Below, in pieces: positions 63,503 to 64,000 of a stretch of 64,000 nucleotides of DNA. The stretch is from Henckelia pumila (Eukaryota > Streptophyta > Magnoliopsida > Lamiales > Gesneriaceae), in assembly GCF_033568475.1 (NCBI RefSeq), contig NC_133123.1, positions 154,829,753 to 154,893,752 of the forward strand. The letters are read 5' to 3'. The translations under genes were made by a program, and so were the position numbers. The notes under the pieces are model-generated. The model saw only the letters and a list, made by a program, of their open reading frames with translations, was not told the DNA's origin and searched no databases. The first letter of the stretch is position 1. Each line of letters begins with the position of its first letter.

Positions 63503-64000
63503 TGTTGGAATTCAACTCATTTTGGATTCAACAATTCAACTCAAATTTGATGGCTACCAAACTTGATACCATTCACATTGTCATGGTTTCACACTTTACC
63601 TAACATCTAAAATCTTGCCTATAAATACATCCCAAAACCATTGTTTCAAATCATCCCAAGAAATTCCAAAAACACAAGCAATAAATAGTGTTTTTTGTAG
63701 CCTAGTCATTTAGATAAATTTTAGTATGCTTTGTGGTTGCGGCGATGTCCGATCTTTCACATCAGAAAGAATTTTCTATGTGATTAGATTTGTGTGAGTT
63801 CTACTTGTAAAGTGAGATTGAGTGTGTCATCCAAGAATTATTATTCTTGAAGTTCTTGGTATCCCCTAAGTTGTTGGAGATTTTCTTGGTGGACTTAGGT
63901 CCCGTGGTTTTTCCCTAATTTGGGTTTTCCACGTAAAATTCCTTGTGTCGTTTTCTTCGTGCTTATTATCTTGATTGATATTGTGAAAGAGTGGGTGCCC
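63503..64000 (+). mobile_element. Start of another LTR, probably copia-type, cut by the window edge
   Basis: Homology between the EOL1 duplicate and its parent stops at TAAAG (63498-63502), and a new sequence begins TGTTGGAATTCAAC, a common plant copia LTR start. A TATA box (CCTATAAATACA) lies near 63618. GGGTTTTCCACGTAAAATTC near 63920 is typical of the R/U5 part of Tnt1/Tork-like LTRs. The end is not in the window, so age and wholeness cannot be judged. Confidence 0.7.

Overview
This is a plant nuclear window, from a core eudicot judging by gene content and intron style. It carries nine gene loci: eight look intact and one is a broken partial copy. All have GT-AG introns except three that use GC donors. 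The intergenic DNA is AT-rich and full of LTR-retrotransposon fossils, TRIMs and hairpin MITEs. I cannot name the species. All exon models were built by hand from splice sites, reading-frame continuity and remembered homologues.

Layout. 1-6.2 kb: a worn Ty3/gypsy chromovirus, cut by the left window edge. 7.1-9.3 kb (+): kinetochore protein MIS12. 10.7-13.3 kb (+): plant cysteine oxidase, PCO3-like. 13.9-16.4 kb (-): plastid enolase ENO1. 16.7-19.9 kb: hairpin MITEs and an intact-looking Cassandra TRIM whose LTRs carry 5S rRNA-like sequence. 20.6-21.6 kb (+): a tetraspanin. 22.2-25.2 kb (-): a CPP1/DUF3353 plastid membrane protein. 26.4-34.6 kb (-): a 14-exon peroxisomal acyl-activating enzyme, AAE17/18-like, ending in SKL. 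34.7-44.2 kb: a 9.5 kb gene-poor stretch of AT-rich tandem repeats, two old gypsy-type LTRs and a second TRIM. 44.3-46.7 kb (-): the chloroplast calcium-sensing receptor CAS. 47.1-52.5 kb (-): the CTF4/AND-1 homologue EOL1, with 12 exons. 53.6-54.3 kb: a solo LTR with target-site duplication. 54.9-63.5 kb (-): a partial, intron-retaining duplicate of EOL1, now a pseudogene, split by a young Ty1/copia element at 57.6-62.2 kb. 63.5-64 kb: the start of another LTR.

How the genes relate. Most act independently. Three encode plastid proteins (ENO1, the CPP1-like protein, CAS). MIS12 and EOL1 serve chromosome segregation and replication, and both have E2F-type sites just upstream of their start codons. 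The order tetraspanin - CPP1 family - AAE17 - CAS recalls the Arabidopsis run At5g23030 to At5g23060. PCO3 and a tetraspanin also lie close together on Arabidopsis chromosome 1. The window therefore looks like an ancestral block that was split in Arabidopsis.

I found no clearly novel biological system. The most notable signals are the EOL1 duplication and its insertion history, a fold-back tandem duplication of an AAE17 exon, the GC-AG introns, and a possible Met-Cys start on the cysteine oxidase.
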